Shown piece after piece: positions 40,678 through 49,637 of a stretch of 64,000 nucleotides of DNA. The position numbers and the translations under genes are program-made. The notes under the pieces were generated by a model. It was not told the origin of the DNA. It searched no databases and was given only the letters and a program-made list of their open reading frames with translations. Source of the DNA: Rhodoferax sp. (GTDB lineage: Bacteria; Pseudomonadota; Gammaproteobacteria; Burkholderiales; Burkholderiaceae_C); assembly GCA_003133245.1 (NCBI GenBank), contig PKWM01000022.1, positions 1-64,000 on the forward strand. The letters run 5' to 3'. Position 1 is the stretch's first letter; every line of letters begins with the position of its first letter.

Positions 40678-42783
40678 TCACGCTTTCGCCGAATACAAGG
40701 CCATCAATTTGGCCTGCGCGCTCAAGTGCACTTTGGGCTTGGCCCCAGCGCGACTGCGAGCAGGTTGCAGCTGGCGGTATTGACCATCGGCGTTGAGCGT
40801 CCAGGCATCGACGTTATCGTTCAAGCAAGTCTGCAAGCACTCGTCGATGATGCGTCGGCGCAGTTGCACATCTTCCACCGGCCAGGCCAGTTCCACGCGG
40901 CGTAGCATGTTGCGGTTCATCCAGTCGGCACTGGACAGGTACAGCGCTTCATCGTTACCGGCGCGGAAATAAAACACCCGGGAATGCTCCAAAAACCGCC
41001 CAATGATGGAACGCACGCGAATGTGATCGGTGATGCCGGGAACCTGCGCTGGCAGCATGCAAGCCCCACGTACGATCAAGTCAATCTCGACACCAGCCTG
41101 GCCAGCGCGCACCAGTGCTTCCATCAGCTTGAGGTCGGTGAGCGAATTCGTCTTCACGATGATCCTGCCAGTCTCTCCCTGGGCCGCCGCCCTGGCGGTT
41201 TTGTTGACCCATTCGATCAAGTGGTGCTGCAAATGAAAGGGTGCCAGGATGAGCTTGTTCAGCCGTGGAATGCGGCTTTGGTTGGCCAGCAGGCCAAACA
41301 CGGTTTCGATATCATGCGCCAGTTTGACGTTGCACGTCAGGTAGCTCAAATCAGTGTAGAGCCTTGCCGTTTTCGGGTTGTAGTTACCGGTTGACAAGTG
41401 GGCATAGCGGCGAATTGCGTGCCCTTCGCGGCGCGACACTAGCAGCATCTTGGCATGGGTTTTCAAGCCCACCACGCCGTACACCACTTGTGCGCCAATG
41501 TATTCGAGTTTTTCCGACCAGTTGATGTTGGCCTCTTCGTCAAAGCGGGCTTTGAGTTCCACCACCACTGTCACTTCTTTGCCGAGCTGTACTGCCTGGC
41601 GCAGCAGATCCATCAAAACCGAATCCGATCCGGTACGGTAGATGGTTTGCTTGATGGCCAGTACATCCGGGTCGAGCACGGCTTCACGCAAAAAAGCCAG
41701 CACAGCGTCAAAACTTTCGTAAGGCTGGTGAATCAGCACATCGCCAGCCTGGATCTGCTCGAAGATTGAGGTGCTGCTGATCAACTGATGCGGGTAGCTG
41801 GCCTCATAGGATGGGAACAACCACTTGGGCTGAGCCACCAGATCGATCAATTGCGTCAGTCGCACCAGGTTCACCGGGCCATGCACCCGGTACAGGGCCG
41901 ATGCTGGTAGCTCAAACTGGCGCAGCAACAGATCCGACAAATGCTCGGCACAACTGGCCGACACTTCGAGGCGCACTGACTGGCCATAGTTGCGATGCAC
42001 CAGACCCTGACGCAAGGCCGTGCGCAGGTTTTTCGCATCCTCTTCGTCGACCGACAGGTCCGAGTGGCGAGTGACTCGAAACTGCGAAAACTGCCCCACC
42101 TTGCGTCCGGGAAACAGGTCTTTCAGGTGTGTGCGAATGACGCTGGAGATGGACACAAGCAGGGTGCGTTTACCCGATAACTTGTCGGGCAGGCGGATAA
42201 AGCGCGGCAGGCTGCGCGGCACTCTGACGATGGCGATTTCGTTCTCACGCCCAAAGGCATCGTGGCCTGAAAGGTGAACAATAAAATTGAGCGACTTGTT
42301 GGCCACTTGCGGAAACGGATGCGCCGGATCCAGACCCACCGGCAACAGCAGCGGGCGCACCTCGCGCTCGAAAAAGGATTTGGCCCATCTCTGCTGGGCC
42401 AGGCTGCGTTCGCTGTGCGAGACGAGACAAATGCCCTCTTTAGCCAGGGCGGGGATCAGCAGCTCGTTGTACAAGGTGTATTGGGCATCAACCAGGCTGT
42501 GAGCGACTTTGCTCAAAGCCTCTTGCGCTTGCGCGTCAATCGCACTGAGCGCTGCCTTGGGCTTGGCCAGACTGGCGTACAGGGCGGCGCGCACCTCAAA
42601 AAATTCGTCCAGATTCGAAGACACGATGCACAGGTAGCGCATTCGCTCCAGCAAGGGCACATCGGGACGCTGGGCCCAATGCAACACCCGTGCGTCGAAG
42701 GCCAGCAGGCTCATGTCCCGGTCCAACCACTGAGGCATCGTATGTGTCTGGACAAATTGGGAACTGGGTTTAGTAGCCGTCAT
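40678..42783 (-). CDS. ppk: Polyphosphate kinase 1
   Basis: 701 residues, the full family length. It makes polyphosphate from ATP through a phosphohistidine. The N-terminal domain includes NLDEFFEVR, and the catalytic HKD-like part includes KTHAKMLLV with the autophosphorylated His and YAHLSTGNYNPKTARLYTD. Its regulation together with ppx would cycle polyphosphate. A candidate PHO box lies 129 bp upstream. The sixA gene follows. Confidence 0.96.
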   Translation of the reverse strand: MTATKPSSQFVQTHTMPQWLDRDMSLLAFDARVLHWAQRPDVPLLERMRYLCIVSSNLDEFFEVRAALYASLAKPKAALSAIDAQAQEALSKVAHSLVDAQYTLYNELLIPALAKEGICLVSHSERSLAQQRWAKSFFEREVRPLLLPVGLDPAHPFPQVANKSLNFIVHLSGHDAFGRENEIAIVRVPRSLPRFIRLPDKLSGKRTLLVSISSVIRTHLKDLFPGRKVGQFSQFRVTRHSDLSVDEEDAKNLRTALRQGLVHRNYGQSVRLEVSASCAEHLSDLLLRQFELPASALYRVHGPVNLVRLTQLIDLVAQPKWLFPSYEASYPHQLISSTSIFEQIQAGDVLIHQPYESFDAVLAFLREAVLDPDVLAIKQTIYRTGSDSVLMDLLRQAVQLGKEVTVVVELKARFDEEANINWSEKLEYIGAQVVYGVVGLKTHAKMLLVSRREGHAIRRYAHLSTGNYNPKTARLYTDLSYLTCNVKLAHDIETVFGLLANQSRIPRLNKLILAPFHLQHHLIEWVNKTARAAAQGETGRIIVKTNSLTDLKLMEALVRAGQAGVEIDLIVRGACMLPAQVPGITDHIRVRSIIGRFLEHSRVFYFRAGNDEALYLSSADWMNRNMLRRVELAWPVEDVQLRRRIIDECLQTCLNDNVDAWTLNADGQYRQLQPARSRAGAKPKVHLSAQAKLMALYSAKA

Positions 42784-42911
42784 ACAAAGATCATTCGTCT
42801 GTGTTCAACTGAAGAGAGTTGTTTCAAAGAAAGTATGAATTTCGTGCAGCCGTTATCGTTCGGCTCATACCCTGCGGCAACTCTTCTTATGTAGAAGTGT
42901 GACTGACGAAT

Positions 42912-42929
42912 ATGTCAATCTTGTGACAA
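42912..42929 (-). promoter_or_regulatory. Weak candidate PHO box of ppk
   Basis: Minus strand TTGTCAC aaga TTGACAT (6/7 and 5/7), with CACACT (42896-42901) at the standard 10-bp distance; the -10 keeps only A2, A4 and T6. The leader would be about 106 nt. The rest of the 256-bp gap (42784-43008) shows no gene. Confidence 0.4.
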
Positions 42930-43008
42930 CACAAATCTACGCAAACGCAATTAAAGGGCGGGATACTGATGTCAATGACGGCTCTGGAGCGACCAGTTCG
43001 GAACTGGC

Positions 43009-43747
43009 TTAACTTCTGATTGATATGAGATCATGACTTTTATGGGCTTGGGCCCAGGTGAAGAGGTCCTTTGCTGGCATGGGCTTGGCGAAAAGATACC
43101 AACTTTTCCTTACGTTTGGCATCGCAGCAAGCTTGATGGAGCCTATCGTTCAGTAACGCCCGATTGGGAATGCCGGTCAGGTTGTCGTAGTGGGCGAGAT
43201 AGAAGAGTTCTGCCTGTCTACGTTGGGTAATGATGCTGAGCAAATCATGGCCGTTGGCGACGCCTTGATATTTTCCTTGGCTGCTGATCAGAAAGCCAGT
43301 GACCATGTACTGCATTCCTGCATCGATGATGATCTTTGCTACATCCTCGATACCGCAATCGTCTTCAACAATGATGGGTTCGCTATGACCATAACTTGGA
43401 TAGGCGAACAAATCAGCTATTTTGCGGCGAGCGAAGAGTTCTCGGGCGTAGGGTTTGCTGAAAAACTCGACATGGCGCTTGCGATCCAAAAGCGCAATTG
43501 GCTTGTCATCTCCATCAACGACTGGCAAAGCATAGAGCTCGTTGTCGTTTAGAAAGCGATCAAGAGCGTCAAGGACAAAATCACTGCTCTTTACTGGTTC
43601 AACATAACGCAACAGCTGTCGAACAGTCGGCGCTTCCGGCAAACGTCCATCGCTAATCAAGGCAAATTGACTCGGACCCAGTTCGTGGTTGATCGTCATC
43701 TTGGATAGTATTGTCGGAGTGATATTGAAGAAGACATCGTTTTCCAT
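43009..43747 (-). pseudogene. CBS-GGDEF-EAL protein with its catalytic middle deleted
   Basis: From the ATG at 43747 the frame encodes a CBS-domain pair (VKSSDFVLDALDRFL, ALPVVDGDDKP, then MQYMVTGFLISSQGKYQGVANG). The first turns of a GGDEF domain follow (LAHYDNLTGIPNRALLNDRL). At about 43100 the sequence jumps, in a different frame, to YLFAKPMPAKDLFTWA, the very end of an EAL domain. Both active sites are lost. The open frame stops at 43040; the EAL tail runs to 43009. It might still make a CBS-only protein. It has a good PHO box. Confidence 0.85.
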
Positions 43748-43793
43748 TTTTTCTTGCCAGAATAGATGGAAGGCTGAATTTTGATCTCGAAGT

Positions 43794-43811
43794 GTTACAA
43801 AACAGTGACAG
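43794..43811 (-). promoter_or_regulatory. PHO box upstream of the CBS-GGDEF-EAL remnant
   Basis: Minus strand CTGTCAC tgtt TTGTAAC (7/7 and 5/7), then CAAAAT (43778-43783) starting 10 bp after the box. The predicted leader is about 24 nt before the ATG at 43747. Confidence 0.6.
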
Positions 43812-43962
43812 GTTACTCTGACCTGCTCCCTACTAGCCGTACCAAAGTAATTTCCGGGAAGTCCGTCAACATGGAGAATGACGGCTATGAAGAAGAGCAG
43901 ATTCACCGAAGAGTAAATCATTGGGTTCATCAAGCAGGCTGAGGTCGGCATGCCAGTCAAAG

Positions 43963-43996
43963 AAAAAACCCCACTCAGTTTTCAGAGCGGGGTTTT
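43963..43996 (-). terminator. Rho-independent terminator of the porin gene
   Basis: On the minus strand AAAACCCCGCTC, loop, GAGTGGGGTTTTTT: a stem of about 11 bp with one mismatch and a T-run. It lies 40 bp after the porin stop codon. Confidence 0.9.
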
Positions 43997-44035
43997 AGAG
44001 GTTTTAAACGTCAGCTGGCTTGCGCCAGCGTCAGA

Positions 44036-45010
44036 TCAGAAGTTGTGACGCACGCCAACGTCGAACAGTGAATCGGTGTTACCAGCTGTAGTCACTTTTA
44101 CTGCTGAATTTGCATCATTGGTCAAACGACCATAGCTGGTGTACAAGGCTGTACGCTTGGACAAGGCGTAGCTGTAGCCCACTGCAAACTGATGTGCATC
44201 ACTGTTTGAAACAGCCTTGTTCTGATGGTTGATGTAGGACACTATCACGGTGCCGGCACCCATCGGTACGGTGGCTCCAATGACGGTGTTGCGCAGATCG
44301 GTTGTGCCCGTACCCTTTTCTATGTCATACGTCAAAAATGCTTTGGCAACGCCGAAGTTGTAGTTGCCGCCCAACAAAGTCACTTTTGTGCTGTCGGTGT
44401 CGGTTGCGTTACGCACGTCCTGGGTGGTAAGCACGACATCGATCGGGCCGCTCTTGTAGCCCAAATTGCCACCAATCATGCGGTTGGCAGATGAATTGCC
44501 AGCAACTTCGCCCAACCCGTACTGGAACTCACCACGCAAGCCGTTGGCGGCATAGGCGTAGGTGATGGTATTGTCGGTGCGACTGCCCTGGTAGTTGATC
44601 AGGCGTGAAGTATCGCCAGCCAGTCCATTAGCAAACGGGTCAAAAGTGCCGTTGTTGGAGTAAACAGAGTTCATTTGGCGACCGAGTTTGACGGTACCGA
44701 ACCCGCCGCTTAAACCCACATACGACTGACGGTTGAACATTCGTGCGGCATCCGCTTGGGCACCAGTGTCAGTGCCAAATCCAGATTCCAAAACAAACAA
44801 GGCATTCAGACCACCACCGAGGTCTTCAGTGCCTTTTAGACCCCAGCGGCTACCGTTGAGGATGCCGGAGTCCATGCGGTTGACCGAAATTGAGCCATTG
44901 TCTTCATGGGTAAAGCCAGCATCAACAACGCCGTACAAAGTCACATTAGACTGTGCCATAGTGGCACCAGAGGCGGCCAGTACAGCCAAAAATACTAGAG
45001 ATTTTTTCAT
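44036..45010 (-). CDS. Outer-membrane porin (Gram-negative, Omp32 type), probably phosphate-regulated
   Basis: 324 residues from the ATG at 45010 (MKKSLVFLAVLAASGATMAQ signal peptide). The mature protein begins SNVTLYGVVDAG and ends in SLFDVGVRHNF with the C-terminal Phe of outer-membrane barrels; 16 strands are expected. FGTVKLGRQ is the loop-3 neighbourhood of betaproteobacterial porins. A candidate PHO box upstream suggests a role like PhoE/OprP in anion or phosphate entry; selectivity cannot be read from the sequence. Single gene with its own terminator. Confidence 0.92.
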   Translation of the reverse strand: MKKSLVFLAVLAASGATMAQSNVTLYGVVDAGFTHEDNGSISVNRMDSGILNGSRWGLKGTEDLGGGLNALFVLESGFGTDTGAQADAARMFNRQSYVGLSGGFGTVKLGRQMNSVYSNNGTFDPFANGLAGDTSRLINYQGSRTDNTITYAYAANGLRGEFQYGLGEVAGNSSANRMIGGNLGYKSGPIDVVLTTQDVRNATDTDSTKVTLLGGNYNFGVAKAFLTYDIEKGTGTTDLRNTVIGATVPMGAGTVIVSYINHQNKAVSNSDAHQFAVGYSYALSKRTALYTSYGRLTNDANSAVKVTTAGNTDSLFDVGVRHNF

Positions 45011-45091
45011 TTGAATTTCCAAAAAAAGAGAAGGACCTTAGGGTCCGCTCACCGATTTCGATTCGATGCCTCGCTATTAGAAAAAACCACT

Positions 45092-45109
45092 GTGACAGTT
45101 CAGTGAACT
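45092..45109 (-). promoter_or_regulatory. Candidate PHO box and promoter of the porin
   Basis: Minus strand AGTTCAC tgaa CTGTCAC: second half perfect, first half only 4/7. The -10 TCTAAT (45076-45081) is 5/6 and begins exactly 10 bp after the box. The leader would be about 59 nt. Confidence 0.55.
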
Positions 45110-45268
45110 TTGGTTCGAATATTTGATAAAGGCGTCCCACTGCGTGTTGATAGCCAAATACAGAGACCATTTGTATTCAATACACCACAGTGGATGTGTA
45201 AGTCACTAGCAGGCTCTTGCAAGACCTGTGCGGCGCCTCCTGCCGGTGTGTCAGGAGTGCTCACGGTG

Positions 45269-45297
45269 CTGTCATAAAACTGCCTTCATCTTGTCAT
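45269..45297 (+). promoter_or_regulatory. Triple-half-site PHO box of olsA
   Basis: CTGTCAT aaaa CTGCCTT catc TTGTCAT: three half-sites at 11-bp steps (7/7, 4/7, 6/7). TAAGCT (45308-45313) begins 10 bp after the last. The transcript would start near 45320. It is back to back with the porin promoter, 160 bp away. Confidence 0.75.
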
Positions 45298-45355
45298 GAC
45301 AATCATTTAAGCTGCACATCATTCAACCCATGGAGTCGTCATCGCGCTTAATTCT

Positions 45356-46204
45356 TTGTCTTCCACCAGCCGGCATCACAAGGCACTCTGGCCTGGGCCG
45401 GGCGTGACCCGCATGGGTGTTGGTGTGCGCGCCAGTTGGCGATTTGTGTGCGTGTTGCTGCATCTCGTGCGCGGCTGGTGGACGGTCGTCTGGGTATTTC
45501 CGAGACTTTCTTCCCTACAGAAAGAGCAGCGAATCAGGACTTGGGCCCTCGCGCTACTTGCGAAACTGGATATTAAACTGGTAATTCTTGGCAAGCCGCC
45601 AACGCGCGGACCCTTGTTGATGGTGTGTAACCATATCTCGTGGCTTGATATTTATGTGATTTATGCAGCTTGTCATTGTCGCTTTGTGGCCAAAGCCGAT
45701 GTTCGACGCTGGCCCTTCATTGGAAAACTGGCCGACGCGGTTGGCACCTTGTTCATCGAGCGCGAGTCCCGCCGTGACACCCTGCGGGTGGTGCATCACA
45801 TGGCTGAACGCTTGCGTTGTGCTGATGTGTTAGCAGTGTTTCCTGAAGGCACCAGCAGCGACGGCGTGCGCGTTTTGCCATTTCATGCCAACCTGTTGCA
45901 AGCAGCCATCGCTGCCAATGCACCGGTGCAGCCCGTGGCACTGCGCTATTTGGATGCTGCCAGCGCCGCCCACAGTGTCGCGCCATGCTACATCAACAAT
46001 GACACTTTGCTGGGCTCGCTTTGGCGCACCCTGAGCGTACCGCGGTTATGCGTGACCCTGACGTTTGGCGATCTCCAATCGACCCAGTCGCGTGGGCGGC
46101 GTGCCTGGAGCGCTGATTTGCGTCGGGCGGTAGAGGATCTTCGAGCCATACCCGTCAACTCCACGTTGGGCAAGCGTCATGTGGACTGCTGGCATCGGCG
46201 TTAA
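45356..46204 (+). CDS. olsA: OlsA-like lysophospholipid-type O-acyltransferase
   Basis: About 282 residues. The acyltransferase motifs are HX4D (NHISWLD), the FIERESRRDT block and FPEGTSSDG, as in 1-acyl-glycerol-3-phosphate acyltransferases. The OlsA subfamily acylates lyso-ornithine lipid. The assignment leans on the PHO promoter and the nearby OlsB-like gene; PlsC is the alternative. The start is unclear: TTG 45356 has its nearest GGAG 20 bp away, and ATG 45413 has none. An ATG at 45330 with a 25-codon frame overlaps it. Confidence 0.78.
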   Translation: MSSTSRHHKALWPGPGVTRMGVGVRASWRFVCVLLHLVRGWWTVVWVFPRLSSLQKEQRIRTWALALLAKLDIKLVILGKPPTRGPLLMVCNHISWLDIYVIYAACHCRFVAKADVRRWPFIGKLADAVGTLFIERESRRDTLRVVHHMAERLRCADVLAVFPEGTSSDGVRVLPFHANLLQAAIAANAPVQPVALRYLDAASAAHSVAPCYINNDTLLGSLWRTLSVPRLCVTLTFGDLQSTQSRGRRAWSADLRRAVEDLRAIPVNSTLGKRHVDCWHRR

Positions 46205-46265
46205 CCCTATACTGATTCCTGTTCGCTTGGCGTCTGGCGCCGAAAAGGAATTCATTTGACCGAAA

Positions 46266-47345
46266 GTGCAGCCGTCCCCGCTCGTCCAGCTATCAGCCCG
46301 CCGTCGGGTCTGGCTCAGCTCAAGCGCTGGGTTCAACCCGTCACCGTCCCGGCTCAACCTGGCGTTGCAAGGCGGTGGTTCGCACGGTGCCTTCACCTGG
46401 GGCGTGCTGGACGCCCTGCTGGCGGACGAACGCGTTCGGTTTGAGGGCTTGAGCGGCAGTAGCGCCGGGGCCATGAACGCGGTGGTCTTTGCCGATGGTT
46501 GGATGAAAGGTGGGCGCGATGGCGCGCGCCAAGGCTTGACGGATTTCTGGACCGAGGTCGGCAAACAGATGCCGATGGGGATGGTGACCCAAGGCGACGG
46601 CGATGCGTTCAGCCTGTCGCTCGCCAGCAAGATGCTGGTGAAGTGGGCTGGCTATTTCTCACCATCGCAGCTCAACCCTTTGGCGTTAAACCCGTTGCGC
46701 GATCTGCTGGGCCGACAGATCGACTTTGAGCAGTTGCGCGCTCGCAGTCCCTTCAAGTTATTCGTCGGCACCACTCAAGTGAACACCGGCAAACTGCGGG
46801 TGTTTCGCGAAACCCAACTCACGGTTGATGTATTACTGGCCTCTGCCTGTCTGCCGACGATTCATCACCCGGTTGAGATCGACGGTGAGACGTATTGGGA
46901 CGGCGGTTACTCGGCCAATCCGGCGGTCTCTCCGCTGTTCTACGAGTGCGACTCACGCGATGTGTTGTTGGTGCTGCTCAGTCCGTTGCAACGCACGGGC
47001 ACACCGCGCAGCGTGCAGGAGATCGAGGCGCGCATTGTCGAGCTGGCGTTCAGTGCCAATTTCATGCGTGAAATGTTGATGTTTGCGCAGGCCATCGATT
47101 TCTCGAGCCCGACCTTCCTGACCATGGGCCGACTCGAGCGGCGTTTGCAGAAAATGCGGTTTCACATGATCGATTCAAGCCACCTGGCAAGTTTGCAGCG
47201 CGCTGAGACCCAACTGCTGGCACATGGGCCATTTCTAGAACTCCTGCATCGACAAGGGCAGGAGTGCGCCAGCGCCTGGCTTGCGGAGCATTTCGATGGT
47301 GTCGGACGCCGCTCCACAGTTGATCTAAAGAAGTACTTCACCTGA
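46266..47345 (+). CDS. Patatin-like phospholipase
   Basis: About 359 residues. The oxyanion motif LALQGGGSHGAF, nucleophile elbow GLSGSSAGAMNA (GXSXG) and catalytic Asp in YWDGGYSANP complete the Ser-Asp dyad. It should release fatty acids from membrane lipids. It lies 60 bp after olsA and is probably in the same PHO-driven transcript. The start is doubtful: GTG 46266 has no ribosome-binding site, while TTG 46256 has AAAGGA six bases upstream but is in another frame. An early frameshift is possible. Confidence 0.85.
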   Translation: MQPSPLVQLSARRRVWLSSSAGFNPSPSRLNLALQGGGSHGAFTWGVLDALLADERVRFEGLSGSSAGAMNAVVFADGWMKGGRDGARQGLTDFWTEVGKQMPMGMVTQGDGDAFSLSLASKMLVKWAGYFSPSQLNPLALNPLRDLLGRQIDFEQLRARSPFKLFVGTTQVNTGKLRVFRETQLTVDVLLASACLPTIHHPVEIDGETYWDGGYSANPAVSPLFYECDSRDVLLVLLSPLQRTGTPRSVQEIEARIVELAFSANFMREMLMFAQAIDFSSPTFLTMGRLERRLQKMRFHMIDSSHLASLQRAETQLLAHGPFLELLHRQGQECASAWLAEHFDGVGRRSTVDLKKYFT

Positions 47346-47355
47346 CTAAGTTTCT

Positions 47356-47820
47356 ATCATTACCGATTCGGCCAACGCGGCGCACGCCTACACCGCGGAC
47401 CACAAATCCTGCGTGAATGCTTTGGGCGTCTATTGCTCGCGCGCCGCCAGCACCTTGGACTATCCCAAAGTTGAAACCATCACCTCTCTTGCAAAACGCC
47501 ATGGCATGGCAGTCGGTACTGTCACCAACTCCGAAATTGAAGACGCCACGCCGGCCGCCATCGTGGCGCATAGAGACCTATAACGAAGCCGGTTTCCCCA
47601 ACTACCCGGCACCGGATGCTGAGGGTTACCCAACAAGGTGGACGTCTCGCGTCGCTTGCGCCTGGTGTTTGGTTCGTACCCTAACTATTACGATACTTTT
47701 GCACCCCACATGGATGGTGAATTTGTGCCTGCTATTCGCAATGCCGCAGGCGTGATGGTGGCCAACGACAAGTACAAAGATGTTCCCGGTGCTGTGCTGC
47801 GTGAAGGCAACCAGATGCCG
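47356..47820 (+). pseudogene. phoA: Alkaline phosphatase remnant with internal deletion
   Basis: The first piece (47356 to about 47575) reads ITDSANAAHAYTADHKSCVN and later VTNSEIEDATPAAIVAHR, from the N-terminal half of an alkaline phosphatase. In another frame it continues at once with ETYNEAGFPNYPAPDAEGYP, and after a further shift with VDVSRRLRLVFGSYP, HMDGEFVPAI and PGAVLREGNQMP from the C-terminal half. The middle (metal and nucleophile region) and both ends are gone. Confidence 0.85.
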
Positions 47821-48528
47821 CTCATGGCGCAGTTCACTACACCGTGTTCGGGCGTTTGCCCGCGCGGCATAACATTTGGGATTCTGCGATTTTGGTTCCC
47901 GTAGAAGACGTCTGGCGTGTGCACGGTCTGGCTTCGGGCCACGACGTCGGCGACTTGCAACACATCGGCCCACCCTGGAATTCAAGGCAGTTGCCGGGCC
48001 TGCCCGCAATCGCAGTCAAGCCTGATTCAGTGGCCGCTGCTTACACGCTTCGTGGCCAGTTTCGCAGCGCCCACAGCCTTGCTTTGTTTCCGGCCGAAGT
48101 GCTCAACGATCTTTACGTGACGCTGGACAATGTGCGTGACCTGATGTCGCTGTTGGCGATTGCGACCCAGGTCTTGGTGGTGGTGGTACTCATGGCTCTC
48201 ATGGTTGGTTTTTTGGCGCGCAGGCGTCAGCTTGCGGTATTACGGGCCATCGGTGCGAGTCGCACTTACGTTTTTTGTGTCGTTTGGATCGAAGTGGTCA
48301 GGCTGATCGCGGGTGGTGCTGTACTCGGTACGTTGCTTGGTTGGGGCGGTTCCATGGTCTTTTCAAAGTGGATGCAGACGCAGACCGGATTTGAGATGCC
48401 CGTGAGTTTAGGAGCAGCCGAGTTTCTGTTGGTGGCGGGGCTCATGCTGGGGGGGTGCCCTGATTGCGACACTACCAGCCTGGCTAACCTTCAGACGCCC
48501 GATTGCCGAAGGGTTGGTGTCAGCGTAA
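47821..48528 (+). pseudogene. FtsX-type ABC transporter permease, C-terminal fragment with frameshift
   Basis: From HYTVFGRLPARHNIWDSAIL onward this is the C-terminal part of a MacB/FtsX-type permease: a periplasmic segment, then three membrane helices with the RRRQLAVLRAIGASR loop. The N-terminal half is replaced by the alkaline phosphatase remnant. Near the end, a run of seven G (48449-48455) shifts the frame. Restoring it gives LIATLPAWLTFRRPIAEGLVSA and a stop at 48526. As it stands, the frame runs on to 48653 with unrelated sequence. Confidence 0.82.
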
Positions 48529-48652
48529 ATCGGGGCAATTTTGTGGAGCGAATATGTTCAATGTTCGGTGCTTGCCTCCGCCCCAGTCCACGTTTCTGGT
48601 GGTACGTCAAAGCAGTCGTGAGACATCAAGTAAAGCGATGTAAAAAACATTG

Positions 48653-48670
48653 ATGACATCAATTTGACAT
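48653..48670 (+). promoter_or_regulatory. Candidate PHO box and promoter of phnCDE
   Basis: ATGACAT caat TTGACAT: the repeats are alike but each is 5/7 to consensus. TATGGT (48681-48686, 4/6) begins 10 bp after the box and lies about 25 bp before the GTG start of phnC. Confidence 0.6.
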
Positions 48671-48709
48671 ATTGCGTCGCTATGGTCCCGGTATCGAACA
48701 GGAGTTACC

Positions 48710-49591
48710 GTGGTTACTGCCATCAACATCAATGCATTGAACAAAACTTTTCCCGGCGGACGCAAGGCGCTACAGGAAGTGCATTTAAATATCCAAGCCG
48801 GTGAGATGGTCGCGCTGATTGGCGCCTCCGGTTCAGGTAAATCGACGTTGCTGCGACACATCGCCGGACTCATGGCCGGGGACGCGCGCCAGCGGGGCTT
48901 GATCGAAATTCACGGTGAGACTGTGCAGCAGAACGGAAAGATAGCGACAGATATTCGTCAGATCCGTGCTGGAGTCGGCTTCGTTTTTCAGCAGTTCAAT
49001 TTGGTGAACAGGCTCCCAGTGATTGTCAATGTGCTGGCAGGCACCTTGCACCGGGTTCCCCTGTGGCGCAGCCTGCTGCGCTGTTTCACGCCTGCCGAGG
49101 TGGCGCACGGCGTGGAGGCATTGAGGCGGGTTGGCATTGCAGAGTGTTGTACCCAACGCGCCTCGACCCTGTCGGGCGGCCAGCAGCAGCGCGCGGCCAT
49201 TGCGCGTGCCATGGTGCAGGGTGCCAAAGTTATCCTGGCCGATGAGCCGATTGCGTCGCTTGATCCCGAATCCTCGCGCAAAGTCATGGATATCCTGGCA
49301 CGCGTCAACCGCGAAGACAAATGCACCGTGGTGGTGTCGCTGCACCAGGTCAATGTGGCCCTGAAATACTGCCCGCGCACGGTTGCGCTGCACCATGGCC
49401 GCGTGGTCTATGACGGTCCATCCATCAATTTGACACCCGCCTTGCTGCGCGAACTCTATGGTGCCGATGCCGATAACATCCTGGCGCTTGGCGACCATAT
49501 CTCCAGCCTGCAAGACAGCAAACCTGCGGCTCCGCACCTGGTCTGGCCAACTCCACTGGCCTCGCTTACCCCGTTGGCCTGTGCGGCCTGA
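48710..49591 (+). CDS. phnC: Phosphonate ABC transporter ATP-binding protein
   Basis: 293 residues from GTG 48710, preceded by CAGGAG. Walker [10 protein letters not shown], signature LSGGQQQR and Walker B VILADEP are intact, and the H-loop region [12 protein letters not shown] is PhnC-like. It powers uptake of phosphonates with PhnD and PhnE. A C-terminal tail of about 30 residues after LGDHISS is not conserved. Confidence 0.95.
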   Translation: MVTAININALNKTFPGGRKALQEVHLNIQAGEMVALIGASGSGKSTLLRHIAGLMAGDARQRGLIEIHGETVQQNGKIATDIRQIRAGVGFVFQQFNLVNRLPVIVNVLAGTLHRVPLWRSLLRCFTPAEVAHGVEALRRVGIAECCTQRASTLSGGQQQRAAIARAMVQGAKVILADEPIASLDPESSRKVMDILARVNREDKCTVVVSLHQVNVALKYCPRTVALHHGRVVYDGPSINLTPALLRELYGADADNILALGDHISSLQDSKPAAPHLVWPTPLASLTPLACAA

Positions 49592-49637
49592 ACTCAATTT
49601 AATTTATCCCCTGTCTGATCGTTTTAAAGGAAATACC

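Noticed and set aside
42784..43008. Possible small RNA or leader peptide upstream of ppk
   Set aside because: No terminator-like hairpin with a T-run and no convincing short frame; only the weak PHO box is kept.
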